Shown: positions 1-8,599, counted from the stretch's first letter. The stretch is DNA of 27,223 nt from Bacteroidota bacterium (GCA_023388555.1 JAEWGA010000068.1:1-27223); one strand, 5' to 3'. The notes: generated from the letters alone by a model not told the origin. Made by a program: numbers and translations.

Positions 1-242
1 CAGTCGGCCACAGCCTCTTCGAAGGAGTCGGCTTGTTTTTCGGCCACTAAGTCCTGCCCTTTCACGGCTAATGTTATCCGAGCTTTTTTGTTTCGGGTTG
101 TTTCGGGTTTTACTAATTCTAACACTACGTCGGCATTAAGGATGTCGGCATAGAATCGTTCCAGTTTAAGGACTTTCTTATTTACATATTCTTCCAACTG
201 CGAGCTTGCAGTAAAGTGGGTGTCTTGGATACGAATGTTCAT
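1..242 (-). CDS. hpf: Ribosome hibernation promoting factor (HPF/RaiA family), 3' part missing
   Basis: The first 80 codons of a short protein that runs off the left edge of the window. It begins MNIRIQDTHFTASSQLEEYV and contains KKVLKLERFY, VVLELVKPET and a late DSFEEAVAD segment, the beta-alpha-beta-beta-beta-alpha pattern of the short HPF/YfiA (RaiA) family. These proteins bind the decoding centre of the small ribosomal subunit in slow-growing cells and silence ribosomes. The ATG at 242-240 lies 2 bases after the stop of the recombinase gene, so the two are almost certainly co-transcribed. The short bacterial form is about 100 residues, so only some 20 codons should be missing, but a long form cannot be excluded. 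Confidence 0.85.
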   Translation of the reverse strand, partial: MNIRIQDTHFTASSQLEEYVNKKVLKLERFYADILNADVVLELVKPETTRNKKARITLAVKGQDLVAEKQADSFEEAVAD

Positions 243-244
243 GG

Positions 245-1174
245 TCACGTTTTGTTCTTTTGTGCTCTTGGGTGAGCGTTATACATTTGTTTGAGTTCTT
301 CAAACGTGGTATGTGTGTATATGGAGGTTGTGGAAATGGTTTCGTGCCCCAGTAGTTCCTTCACCGCCATAAGGTCGGCACCTTCGTTTAGGAGAGCCGA
401 AGCGAAGCTGTGCCTTAGTACGTGCGGACTTTTTTTTGTGTACTGCAACAGAGGGGCTAAAGCCTGGTTAACCAACCGGTATACACTGTTTGGTGTGGCA
501 CGCTTGCCACTGGGCATTAGGAGGAAGTTATCCTGTTGGGATTGTAACCTACCCCTATAACGCAAATATAAGTTTATTTTCTGTTGCAGCAACTCTCCGT
601 AGGGTATTATTCTTACTTTGTTACGTTTTCCCAGCACACGTATTTGCTTTTGTTGGGTGTCCACGTCCTTTATTGTAAGGCCAAGCAGTTCGGCTCGCCT
701 CATTCCGGTTTGGAATAGGAGGTCGCACACGAAAGCTTGCCAAAAGGCAGTTTCCCTATCCTTTTGGTTTTCCAACAGGTTGGCGTCCTGGTACAGTTGT
801 TCTATCCTTTGTATTAGTACCTGAGCATTAACAAAAGGGGGTAGAGGCTTGCTTGTTTTTGGGAGTTGTACAGCAGCAAAAGGGTTTGTTTCCACCACGT
901 TTTTCTTTAACAGGTATTGGTAAAGCCCGCGCATGGCGGAGAGGCGCCGGTGTACTGTTGCCGGGGCTTCCCCAGCGCGCATTAGCTTAAGGGCTGTACG
1001 GCGCGCCTCCTTGGTGGTTACCAGTTTTATGTACTGGTTTTGTTGCTGGGTGTTGGTGGGCACTTGTTCCAGAAGGAGCCAGCGTTGAAGGTCCTGCTCG
1101 TAGGCTTGTATGGTATGCTCGGCAGCGCCTTTTTCGTACTTAAGGTAGTGCAGAAATCCCTTTATAAACCCCAT
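245..1174 (-). CDS. xerC: Tyrosine recombinase, XerC/XerD type
   Basis: A 309-residue site-specific recombinase. An N-terminal core-binding SAM-like domain (about residues 1-105) is followed by the catalytic domain. All six catalytic positions are visible: R159 in TGMRRAELLGL, K183 in LGKRNKVRIIP, H251 and R254 in HVLRH, H277 in LLGH, and the nucleophile Y286 in STTSIYTH. Their spacing matches E. coli XerD (148, 172, 244, 247, 270, 279). Length and completeness fit a housekeeping Xer protein for chromosome dimer resolution rather than a phage integrase, and there are no att-like repeats around it. Sequence alone does not settle XerC against XerD. It is followed at 2 bases by hpf and preceded at 26 bases by the lactonase-like gene. 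In many Bacteroidales I recall rpsU just upstream of this gene; here it is absent from that position. Confidence 0.9.
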   Translation of the reverse strand: MGFIKGFLHYLKYEKGAAEHTIQAYEQDLQRWLLLEQVPTNTQQQNQYIKLVTTKEARRTALKLMRAGEAPATVHRRLSAMRGLYQYLLKKNVVETNPFAAVQLPKTSKPLPPFVNAQVLIQRIEQLYQDANLLENQKDRETAFWQAFVCDLLFQTGMRRAELLGLTIKDVDTQQKQIRVLGKRNKVRIIPYGELLQQKINLYLRYRGRLQSQQDNFLLMPSGKRATPNSVYRLVNQALAPLLQYTKKSPHVLRHSFASALLNEGADLMAVKELLGHETISTTSIYTHTTFEELKQMYNAHPRAQKNKT

Positions 1175-1200
1175 TGTTTATAAGTTTGTGGGGGGAGTTT

Positions 1201-2337
1201 TTACTTGCTTGCCTTGCGCCAGAGTACAAAGGCGGGGTGCGAAACCGTAATGCTCATGGGTATGCGTGTAAGCTGCCCGGTGGAGGTGTTTCGCTGGAAG
1301 AAGTCTATTTTATTACCCTCCTTACAAGCCACCGCCATATAGTTTCCGTTGGGGCTGAAGGTGAACTGGCGTGGGTGTTTGCTTGTGGGTGTTGTACCAA
1401 CCTTTGTTAGCATACCGTTTTTGCCAACCTTGTAGGTGATGATGGCATCTCCTTGCAGGCGGTGCGAGGTGTAGAGGAACTTACCATCGGGCGACAAAGC
1501 TATATGCCCACCACCTTTACCGCCCTGGCCTCCGGTGTTTACCTCTTGCAGGGGCATTAGCCAACCGTTATCTCCTACTTTATATACGTACACTTTGGGC
1601 GTTAGTTCGCACACAAGGTAGGCGTACTTTCCTTTTTTGTCGAAAACCAAATGGCGTGGACCGGAGCCTTTGGGCAGGAGGCATGTTTGGTCCGCAATGG
1701 TAAGTGGAGGTACTCCGTTTCGGTATTTGAAGGTGAATATTTTATCCTGTCCCAAGTCCGGCACATACAAAAGGTCCGAGCCAGGAAGTGGCACTATGGC
1801 ATGGGGGTGTGCAATGCCTTGTGTTCCCAGCTCTATGCGCCAGTCCGGGCTACCCACAGCGCCGTTTTTTGCCACCTCTATTAATGTTATGCTTCCGCCC
1901 CCGTAGTTTGCGGTTAGCACATTGCCTTTGTGGTAGGTTATATAGGCTGGCTCTGTTCCTAATGTTGGGGTTTTGTTTACCAGCCGAAGCTCTCCAGTTG
2001 TGGCATCTATTTTAGCGGCTGTAACGGATGGTTGGTCCTTGTTTTCGTTTACGGCAAAGAGGAGGCCGTGTTTTTCATCCAGACACATGTAGGACGGATT
2101 CTCCGTTTTAAAGGTAGCTACGTGGGCAACGGTATGCTTGTTCATGTCCAGGTTGAAGGTGTAGATGCCTTCGGACTTAGCATCCGTGTATGTTCCTACC
2201 AACAAATAATCTTGGTGCGAAGTAGCCGAGGCGTCGGTACGTGCGGTTTGTTGCCAAGAGCCACAAGCCGTAAGCCCCATGGCAATTGCCAAAGCCACTA
2301 TTGTTTTTTTTGTTTGCATTAGTAGTTGGTTTTGCAT
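1201..2337 (-). CDS. Lactonase-family beta-propeller lipoprotein (6-phosphogluconolactonase-like, COG2706)
   Basis: A 378-residue protein of the seven-bladed beta-propeller lactonase family. Family signatures include VGTYTDAKSEGIYTF near the N-terminus, HPHAIVPLPGSDLLYVPDLG, GSGPRHLVFDKKGKYAYLV, GHIALSPDGKFLYTSHR and SKHPRQFTFSPNGNYMAVA. Relatives hydrolyse 6-phosphogluconolactone (cytosolic Pgl) or other lactones. This copy has a signal peptide ending in LTAC (Cys25), so it is probably a lipoprotein in the periplasm or at the cell surface, which makes a pentose phosphate role doubtful. A second ATG at 2319-2317 (Met7, MQTKKTIVALAIAMGL) gives a tidier signal peptide and may be the true start. 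It follows lipA after a 97-base gap with no clear terminator, and xerC follows 26 bases after its stop, so read-through along this strand is plausible. The substrate is unknown. Confidence 0.82.
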   Translation of the reverse strand: MQNQLLMQTKKTIVALAIAMGLTACGSWQQTARTDASATSHQDYLLVGTYTDAKSEGIYTFNLDMNKHTVAHVATFKTENPSYMCLDEKHGLLFAVNENKDQPSVTAAKIDATTGELRLVNKTPTLGTEPAYITYHKGNVLTANYGGGSITLIEVAKNGAVGSPDWRIELGTQGIAHPHAIVPLPGSDLLYVPDLGQDKIFTFKYRNGVPPLTIADQTCLLPKGSGPRHLVFDKKGKYAYLVCELTPKVYVYKVGDNGWLMPLQEVNTGGQGGKGGGHIALSPDGKFLYTSHRLQGDAIITYKVGKNGMLTKVGTTPTSKHPRQFTFSPNGNYMAVACKEGNKIDFFQRNTSTGQLTRIPMSITVSHPAFVLWRKASK

Positions 2338-2434
2338 CGTTTGTTTTATTTTTTTGTAGCCTGTGGGGTAACCACTTATGCTGTTAGGAAAAGGTATTGC
2401 ATTGCTAAAGTTAAGTTTTTTCGTTCACCTGCCG

Positions 2435-3328
2435 TTATTGCTCTTGAGCCTTTGCGGCAAGGTGGTACTGGTGGTCGGCATGGTAGGAGGAGCGCACCAA
2501 GGGTCCGCTCTCCACGTGTTGTAACCCTAAGGCTTCACCTTGCTGCTTGTAGTAGGCGAACTGGGAAGGGTGTACATACTCTGCTACGGGGTAGTGTTTG
2601 CGGGTTGGTTGCAGGTACTGTCCTATGGTTAGGGTGGAAACACCTATCTCCTTACAGTCCTGCATTAGTTGCAGCACCTCTTCGGGCGTTTCGCCTAAGC
2701 CTACCATTATTCCGCTTTTTGTTATAAACCCTTTTTGTTTGCAGTAGTGTAGTACTTGGAGGCTTTGGTTGTAGGTAGCCCTATGCCTTACTGCGGGTGT
2801 TAGCCTACGCACTGTTTCCAGGTTGTGGGCGACCACGTCGGGTTGCGCTTTTAGTACGGTGTTTAGGCAGTTTTCGTTGCCGTTAAAGTCGGGGATAAGA
2901 GCCTCTATTTTGGCTAACGGCAGAGCGTTTCGTACGGCTTGTATGCATTTTTGCCAGTGCTCGGCCCCATAGTCTGGCAGGTCGTCCCTATCCACCGAGG
3001 TCAGGACCACGTACCGTAGTTGCATTTCCAGTACAGCGTTGGCGAGTTTTTCGGGTTCTGCGGAGTCCAGCATTGGTGGGCATCCGCTGTAAGGGGTAGC
3101 ACAAAAGCGGCAAGCCCTTGTACACACTCCGCCCCCTATCATGAAGGTTGCGGTGCCACGGCTCCAGCACTCGGATCGGTTGGGGCATTTACCGCTGGTA
3201 CAAATGGTGTGCAGGCCTCCTTTTTGTAAGGCCGATGCCGTACAGCTGTAATGCTGTGCGCTATCCCTTTTAATTTTGAGCCATCCAGGTTTTCGCAACA
3301 AGTCGAGGGGGATTTTCGGCTTATCCAT
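2435..3328 (-). CDS. lipA: Lipoyl synthase
   Basis: A 297-residue radical SAM enzyme that inserts two sulfur atoms into the protein-bound octanoyl group to make lipoyl groups on 2-oxoacid dehydrogenases or the glycine cleavage H protein. Both iron-sulfur sites are present: the auxiliary cluster motif C43-x4-C48-x5-C54 (CTSGKCPNRSEC) and the radical SAM motif C69-x3-C73-x2-C76 (CTRACRFC). The conserved RSSY that supplies the serine ligand of the auxiliary cluster is at residues 279-282. An N-terminal KPGWLKIK is also typical. The ATG at 3328 is 7 bases after the stop of dpp4, so it is likely transcribed with that gene. No lipB or lplA lies in the window. Confidence 0.97.
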   Translation of the reverse strand: MDKPKIPLDLLRKPGWLKIKRDSAQHYSCTASALQKGGLHTICTSGKCPNRSECWSRGTATFMIGGGVCTRACRFCATPYSGCPPMLDSAEPEKLANAVLEMQLRYVVLTSVDRDDLPDYGAEHWQKCIQAVRNALPLAKIEALIPDFNGNENCLNTVLKAQPDVVAHNLETVRRLTPAVRHRATYNQSLQVLHYCKQKGFITKSGIMVGLGETPEEVLQLMQDCKEIGVSTLTIGQYLQPTRKHYPVAEYVHPSQFAYYKQQGEALGLQHVESGPLVRSSYHADHQYHLAAKAQEQ

Positions 3329-3335
3329 AGGTGGT

Positions 3336-5528
3336 TTAGGGGCGTAGGGTTCGGGTGAAAAATCCTATAATTTTGGAGTATAGGTGGTGACGCGTATTCC
3401 CTCCATAGATGCTATGGTTTTTATCGGGGTATACCATCATATCAAAATCTTTATCCAGTTCCACGAGGCGTTGTGTTAGCTGCATGGTGTTTTGCAGGTG
3501 CACATTATCGTCGGCCGAGCCTTGTACTATCAGCAAGTGACCTTTTAGGTTTTCGGCATGGGTTAGCACCGATGTTTCCTTGTATCCGCTGGGGTTTTGT
3601 TGGGGTGTGCGCATGTAGCGTTCGGTGTATATGGTGTCGTACAGTTTCCAGTCCGTAGGCGGAGCAACAGCCACCCCAGCGGCAAAGGTTCCGCTTCCTT
3701 CGGTCATACACATTAGCGTCATGTAGCCGCCAAAGCTCCAGCCGAATATGCCCATTCTGTTTTTATCCACGTAGGGCAGCTCTCCTAAGGCGTTGGCTGC
3801 TGCCAGCTGGTCGTTGCGTTCCAAGATACCCATTTTAAGGTAGGTGCACTTTTTAAACTCCGAGCCACGTGCGCCTGTTCCACGGCCATCGACGCAGGCC
3901 ACGATAAAGCCTTTTTCGGCCAAGGCGTACTCCCATCCTATACTGTATTGGCGCAAAACGGACTGCGAGTTAGGGCCGCTGTACTGCGTTATTACCAACG
4001 GGTACTTGTGGTTAGGGTTGAAGTTGGAAGGTTTTAGCAGCCATGCATTTAGGGTTTGCCCAGTTGTTGTTTTTAGCTGGATAAAGGTTTTGCTGGGCAT
4101 AGCATAGGTTGCCAAGGTTTGTTGTAGTTTCTGGTTTTGCTCCAAGGTTGCCACCACTTTGGCGTCGCGGGTTCGGCGCAAGGTGTACTCGGGCACTTTG
4201 TCGGCATCGGACTCCCCTAAGAGGTAGTAGGAGAGGTCGGCACTAAACACAGCCCACGCATATCCTTTTCCTGCCGACAGTTGTTGCACCTTCCCTTTGG
4301 GGTCGCGCAGCATTAAGGTCCGTTCCATGGGGGTTGGGCTGGCAACAGCGTACACAATAGCTCCGTTGGGCATTGCGCCATACAGCTCCACAACATCGTG
4401 CTCATCGTTTGTAAGCTGAGCTTCGCGTGTACCCAAAGCCGAAATCCTATACACCTGAGGCCTTCCGCTTGTTTCGCTCACATAATAGGCTCCACCATTA
4501 GCAAAGGTTAGTTGCCTAACCCATTCGGTATCCACGTAACGGTCGTCCTTATCCTCCATCCACAGTTTGGTAACTCGGCTGCGGGGGTTGGTGCGGTAAA
4601 TGGCGAAATGGTTTTGTTCGCGGTTCAGGGTGAAGGTATACAGTTGGTCCTGATGGTATTCCAAGCGTGGAATGTAGAATTCTTCGGTTAGGGGCAGGGG
4701 TAGCTCGGTGGTTTCGCGGGTTTCTATATTGTAGTGTTTAAGGGTTACAGTGGCGTTGGGTTCGCCCGCTTTGGGGTATTTGTAGGTGTAGGTTTTGGGG
4801 TATGGCCCTTTGCCAAAAAGGGTCATATCGAACATAGGCACGGCGGTTTCATCGGTCCGGACGAAAGTCAGGAAGTCCGAGGCATTACTCCATGCCATTA
4901 GGTTTGTGGTGTAAAGTTCCTCCTCGTACACCCAGTCCGTAACACCGTTAAGTATTTTATTGGCAGCGCCGTCGGTAGTAACCCTTACCTCGGTATCGTA
5001 ATCGAACTTCTTTATGTATATATCGTTATCGGCTACAAAGGCGCACATTCTGCCGTTGGGCGAGAGGGTGGGAATCCTTACCCGTTGGTGTTGGGCACTT
5101 AGGGGTTCCACCTTATTCCTACGCACGTCGTAGTGGTAGGCTTCGTAGCTTACGCTGCGGCGGTAAATGGGTTGTGGGTTACGTAGTAGCAGTATGTGGT
5201 ATCCTCGTGGACCTATACGGTAGTCCGTTATATCGTCCAAGGCTATTCCGGTAACTGTTTGGCAGTTGAATAGGGTGTCTACTGGCTCTGCCGTTTCGTA
5301 GCTGTACTTCACAATGGCCTTCTTGTCCGGGGTGATGAGGGTGTAATGCTTGCCATCGGCAGTGCTCCGGAATGCGCTACCAGCACTTTTGGGGCTGAAT
5401 ACACCGTTGGTGATATCGCGAATTGTTACGGGTTGTGCAGGTTGTGCCGTCCCTTGGTTTGGAGATGCCAGCACCCCGCCCATGAATAAACTTCCTAACA
5501 AACAGGACAAAAAACAGTTTTGCTTCAT
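3336..5528 (-). CDS. dpp4: Dipeptidyl peptidase IV (S9B prolyl peptidase)
   Basis: A 730-residue exported serine peptidase that removes X-Pro or X-Ala dipeptides from peptide N-termini. A signal peptide (about residues 1-22, FLSCLLGSLFMGGVLA) precedes an eight-bladed beta-propeller, and an alpha/beta hydrolase domain fills the last 250 or so residues. The catalytic triad is Ser598 (GWSFGGY), Asp673 (GSADDNVH) and His705 (DKNHSIYGG). The spacings of 75 and 32 residues equal those I know for P. gingivalis DPP IV (S593, D668, H700). The double-Glu motif that binds the substrate amino terminus is in DWVYEEELY. The enzyme would act in the periplasm or outer envelope, feeding dipeptides to an amino-acid fermenting metabolism. 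It leads a transcription unit with lipA 7 bases downstream. A -7 element TATCTTTG lies about 80 bases before its start. Confidence 0.96.
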   Translation of the reverse strand: MKQNCFLSCLLGSLFMGGVLASPNQGTAQPAQPVTIRDITNGVFSPKSAGSAFRSTADGKHYTLITPDKKAIVKYSYETAEPVDTLFNCQTVTGIALDDITDYRIGPRGYHILLLRNPQPIYRRSVSYEAYHYDVRRNKVEPLSAQHQRVRIPTLSPNGRMCAFVADNDIYIKKFDYDTEVRVTTDGAANKILNGVTDWVYEEELYTTNLMAWSNASDFLTFVRTDETAVPMFDMTLFGKGPYPKTYTYKYPKAGEPNATVTLKHYNIETRETTELPLPLTEEFYIPRLEYHQDQLYTFTLNREQNHFAIYRTNPRSRVTKLWMEDKDDRYVDTEWVRQLTFANGGAYYVSETSGRPQVYRISALGTREAQLTNDEHDVVELYGAMPNGAIVYAVASPTPMERTLMLRDPKGKVQQLSAGKGYAWAVFSADLSYYLLGESDADKVPEYTLRRTRDAKVVATLEQNQKLQQTLATYAMPSKTFIQLKTTTGQTLNAWLLKPSNFNPNHKYPLVITQYSGPNSQSVLRQYSIGWEYALAEKGFIVACVDGRGTGARGSEFKKCTYLKMGILERNDQLAAANALGELPYVDKNRMGIFGWSFGGYMTLMCMTEGSGTFAAGVAVAPPTDWKLYDTIYTERYMRTPQQNPSGYKETSVLTHAENLKGHLLIVQGSADDNVHLQNTMQLTQRLVELDKDFDMMVYPDKNHSIYGGNTRHHLYSKIIGFFTRTLRP

Positions 5529-5599
5529 ACCTTAATATATATAGTGGTTGTGTACCAATATTTTGTTAACAGTAGCCCCCTACCGTAATTAAGCAGAGC

Positions 5600-5617
5600 T
5601 ACCTTTGCACAAAGATA
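5600..5617. promoter_or_regulatory. Back-to-back Bacteroidota -7 elements
   Basis: TACCTTTG on the plus strand (5600-5607) and TATCTTTG on the minus strand (5617-5610) are both exact TAnnTTTG matches and form an imperfect inverted repeat with a 2-base centre. The minus-strand copy points at dpp4, giving a leader of about 75-80 bases. A clear TTTG -33 element was not found at the usual distance on either strand, so this rests on the -7 matches alone. Confidence 0.45.
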
Positions 5618-5805
5618 CATTTTGTTGCACGCATTTCCTTGGCCTCGCCCCAGGGGTATGGGTATTGCCATTTGGGGGCCTTCTTTTGCTAATAGGAGAG
5701 GTGCGCAATGGGTACCTCTCTTGGCTTTGGGCGGCAATGGAAAGAGGTGATAGCCATGGGGTTTGCTGTTAAGGGCAGCAGGGCTGTAAATCCGACCTTT
5801 TTGCC

Positions 5806-5813
5806 TATATTTG
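5806..5813 (+). promoter_or_regulatory. Candidate -7 element for the metalloprotease gene
   Basis: TATATTTG matches the Bacteroidota -7 consensus TAnnTTTG and lies 89 bases before the ATG at 5903. No good TTTG is seen 19-21 bases upstream, so the promoter is only partly supported. Confidence 0.4.
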
Positions 5814-5902
5814 CACAAATCTTTAGAATGTGGATCGCCAGCTGCTTATTAACCTGAATAGAGGCGACCACCTTCAGCGGACCTATTTGTACACTTAAGC
5901 TA

Positions 5903-8506
5903 ATGAACAAAACAAAGACCCTTACCGCTCTTTTAGGTATGTGTTTTATGGCAATGCCTGCCGTAGCACAGCAACCACGCGACCTTTCGTGCAAGCCACT
6001 GAAAGAGTTCTTCAAGTCCAAACGACAAAAAAGTAAAGAGTTAGCCGAGCAACGCAAAGCACCCTCCAAAGATGAGCAACGCTACAAAGACCTTGTTAGC
6101 GATGCTACCGTTACCGACGGCTTGATACGTACCATACTTACCGACCAGGACCGTTTGTATTTTGAGGTTAACGACTCTGTTATGGGGAAACCGTTACTTA
6201 TATCCAACCGCATTTCTGCAACCTCCAATACCGAGGACTTTGTGGCAGGGCAAATGATATCGGACCCATTTATGGTAAGGTTACAACGCAAAGGCGACAT
6301 GGTGTATATGCACGCTGTGCAAACAGAGGCTTTTGTGGACGAGGACGACCCTATTAAGCCCTCCTTCAAGAAGAACTTCCGCGAGCCTATCCTGCGTGCA
6401 TTCCGGATAGATATAAAGCGCGGCAACAATGTTGTAATAGAGGTTTCCTCCTTCTTTGGAGGTGGAGAACCCAGCCTGATGCCAACCAAGCAGAAAAGCA
6501 AATTGCCTTCGGCGCCCCTGCAAGGAGGCTCACACTTCACCAAAGTGAAGAGCTTCCCCCGCAACGTGGAAATAAAGTGCGTTATGGCTTACAAAGCCCC
6601 CAACGGTATGCCCTATACCATAGAAACACACCGCTCGGTGGTGCTGCTGCCCGAGAAGCCCATGCGTATGCGCCTACAAGATAACAGAGTGGGCTTCTTT
6701 TATACCGATCGCGAACGCTACACCACCTCGTTGGATAAAATAGAGCGCTTTAAAATAATTAACCGCTGGCGTATGGAGCCTAAGGATAGTGCCGCCTACT
6801 TCCGTGGCGAACTGGTAGAGCCAGTGCGTCCGCTGGTGTTTTATGTGGACACCGTATTCCCCGCCAAGTGGAAAAAGTCCGTTATTGCCGGTATCCTGGA
6901 CTGGAACAAAGCGTTTGAAGCCGCTGGCTTTAAGAACGCGGTAACAGTTAAGGAGTACCCATCGAAGGAAGAAGACCCCGACTTCGACCCCGACGACCTG
7001 CGCTACTCTTGCGTTAAATACGCCACCACCTCCATAGCCAACGCTATGGGCCCAAGCTACATAGACCCCCGAAGCGGCGAAATACTTAATGCCGACGTTA
7101 TTTGGTACCACAACGTACTATCCCTACTCCACAACTGGCGCTTTGTACAAACCGCAGCAGTAGACCCCCGGGTGCGTGCCAATGTGTTCCCGGACTCCAT
7201 AATGGCGGAGTCCATGCGCTACGTGGCAGCCCACGAGATAGGACACACCTTGGGACTGATGCACAACATGGGGGCCTCCTTCGCCCTACCAGTGGACTCG
7301 TTGCGCAACCCCGCCTTTACACAAAGGTACGGCACAACCCCATCCATTATGGACTATGCCCGTAACAACTACGTGGCTCAGCCTGGCGACAAGGAGAAAG
7401 GGGTACGCCTAACACCTCCCCTGTTGGGCGTTTACGACATTTACGCTATAAACTGGGGGTACCGACTAATACCCAACGCTAAAACCTACAGGGACGAAAA
7501 AGCTACCCTAAACAAGTGGATTAGCGATAAAGCGCACGACCGTAAGTTTACCTTTGGCGCACAGCAAGTTAACGACATAGACCCCACGGCACAAACAGAG
7601 GACTTGGGCGACGACCACATAAAGGCCGGGAACTACGCCATTTCCAACCTTAAAATAATTAAGGCTAACTACGAAAAGTGGCTCCAAGAAACCGATGCCC
7701 GTACTACCGATTTGGAAAGTATGTACCAACAAATCATTAACCAGTACGTACGTCACGTAGGCCATGTGGTACCTTACATTGGAGGACGCATATATTTCGA
7801 GAACCGCCAAGGCGACGGCAAAATGCCCGTCACCTATGTACCCAAGGAGAAACAAAAGGAGGCCATGCAGTGGGTTATAAAACAGTTGCAAGAGGCTCCT
7901 ACCTGGCTGTTCACCGCCAGCGATAAGCAGAAGTACGACAACTCGGGCTCCATAGCTCGTAGCTTAAATATTAAGCGACTGAATAGTATGATTTTGAGCG
8001 ACCTGCTTGCCTACTTCCGCCTGCAAGGCATCATAGACGGTGCTCAGGCTCCCGTGGGCGGAACTGGCTACACGTTAGAAGCCTTTATGCAAGACTTCTG
8101 CAAAACGCTGTTTGCTAAGTCCTATGCGGGGCAACGCCTTAGCATGAACGACAGGGAGTTAGAGGACATAGGCCTACAAATGCTAATGGCTATGGCAGGT
8201 GTGAACGCCAAAAATGCCAAATCCTCCAACCTCCACTTGGACCAAGGCGCCGGGCTTAAAGCACTGATGGCCGAAGAACACTTTTGCTGCTACCACCACG
8301 CAGAAAAAGATGGTAAACCTGCCGACTTCTTCCGCAATAACTTCTTGCCCGACGTGCCGCAGGACTTCCAATACAAACCGGTGATGCTGGCTTGCGTTAA
8401 AGAGATACGTAGCCTTTATAAGCGCAGAGCTAATTCGGCCGACAAACCTACCCGAGAGTTTTACCAGTACTGGGAGAACCTTTTTAAGAAAGCTCTTGAC
8501 AAATAA
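5903..8506 (+). CDS. Secreted zinc-dependent metalloprotease (DUF5117/DUF5118/DUF4953 family)
   Basis: An 867-residue exported protein with a signal peptide (TLTALLGMCFMAMPAVAQ, cleavage near residue 23). After a short basic segment (about 24-75, DUF5118-like) comes a beta-rich region (about 85-270, DUF5117-like) and then the peptidase region. The metzincin zinc signature is complete at 444-454 (HEIGHTLGLMH), and SIMDYARNNY downstream looks like the Met-turn. The family is widespread in Bacteroidota and its physiological substrates are unknown to me. The start is well supported because the signal peptide begins at this Met. A strong hairpin terminator follows 13 bases after the stop, so the gene can be its own transcript. 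Together with DPP IV across the divergent promoter region, it suggests extracellular or periplasmic protein breakdown. Confidence 0.92.
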   Translation: MNKTKTLTALLGMCFMAMPAVAQQPRDLSCKPLKEFFKSKRQKSKELAEQRKAPSKDEQRYKDLVSDATVTDGLIRTILTDQDRLYFEVNDSVMGKPLLISNRISATSNTEDFVAGQMISDPFMVRLQRKGDMVYMHAVQTEAFVDEDDPIKPSFKKNFREPILRAFRIDIKRGNNVVIEVSSFFGGGEPSLMPTKQKSKLPSAPLQGGSHFTKVKSFPRNVEIKCVMAYKAPNGMPYTIETHRSVVLLPEKPMRMRLQDNRVGFFYTDRERYTTSLDKIERFKIINRWRMEPKDSAAYFRGELVEPVRPLVFYVDTVFPAKWKKSVIAGILDWNKAFEAAGFKNAVTVKEYPSKEEDPDFDPDDLRYSCVKYATTSIANAMGPSYIDPRSGEILNADVIWYHNVLSLLHNWRFVQTAAVDPRVRANVFPDSIMAESMRYVAAHEIGHTLGLMHNMGASFALPVDSLRNPAFTQRYGTTPSIMDYARNNYVAQPGDKEKGVRLTPPLLGVYDIYAINWGYRLIPNAKTYRDEKATLNKWISDKAHDRKFTFGAQQVNDIDPTAQTEDLGDDHIKAGNYAISNLKIIKANYEKWLQETDARTTDLESMYQQIINQYVRHVGHVVPYIGGRIYFENRQGDGKMPVTYVPKEKQKEAMQWVIKQLQEAPTWLFTASDKQKYDNSGSIARSLNIKRLNSMILSDLLAYFRLQGIIDGAQAPVGGTGYTLEAFMQDFCKTLFAKSYAGQRLSMNDRELEDIGLQMLMAMAGVNAKNAKSSNLHLDQGAGLKALMAEEHFCCYHHAEKDGKPADFFRNNFLPDVPQDFQYKPVMLACVKEIRSLYKRRANSADKPTREFYQYWENLFKKALDK

Positions 8507-8519
8507 AACAAACCCAATA

Positions 8520-8576
8520 GGCGGACAACAGCGCCCCTCTAAATGCAGGGATACCGCTGGAGTCCGCCCCTTTTTT
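8520..8576 (+). terminator. Intrinsic terminator after the metalloprotease gene
   Basis: GGCGGAC (8520-8526) pairs with GTCCGCC (8562-8568), with AGCG/CGCT pairing further in, followed by CC and a run of six T (8571-8576). It begins 13 bases after the stop codon. It covers the in-frame ATG at 8543, which argues against that ATG as the fucosidase start. Confidence 0.8.
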
Positions 8577-8599
8577 CAACCCATACATACTTAGACGTT

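Larger units (their letters stand above)
5529..5902. other. Divergent intergenic region with promoter elements and G-rich centre
   Basis: This stretch separates dpp4 (minus) from the metalloprotease gene (plus). Promoter-like elements lie near both ends. The middle (about 5650-5790) is unusually rich in G on the plus strand and holds several inverted repeats, of which GAGAGGT (5696-5702) with ACCTCTC (5714-5720) is a perfect 7-base stem. ATTGCC (5664-5669) could pair with GGCAAT (5733-5738) around it. TCGCC (5835-5839) and GGCGA (5863-5867) can pair in the metalloprotease leader. Open frames on either strand lack support from composition or family resemblance. I see no tRNA or known riboswitch. 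Confidence 0.6.

Noticed and set aside
245..1174. The tyrosine recombinase as an integrase marking a genomic island.
   Set aside because: It has housekeeping Xer length and spacing, is packed with hpf, and has no flanking direct repeats, excision genes or foreign cargo.
5525..5818. A 97-codon frame on the minus strand in the divergent region.
   Set aside because: It runs across promoter elements and reads as repeat-like Pro/Lys/Gly sequence without a fold signature.
6674..7111. A 145-codon frame on the minus strand within the metalloprotease gene.
   Set aside because: It lies wholly inside a well-supported gene with a complete zinc motif, and its translation shows no family likeness.
8543..8599. 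A longer fucosidase with 19 extra N-terminal residues.
   Set aside because: The upstream ATG lies inside the terminator hairpin of the previous gene, and the signal peptide begins at the ATG at 8600.
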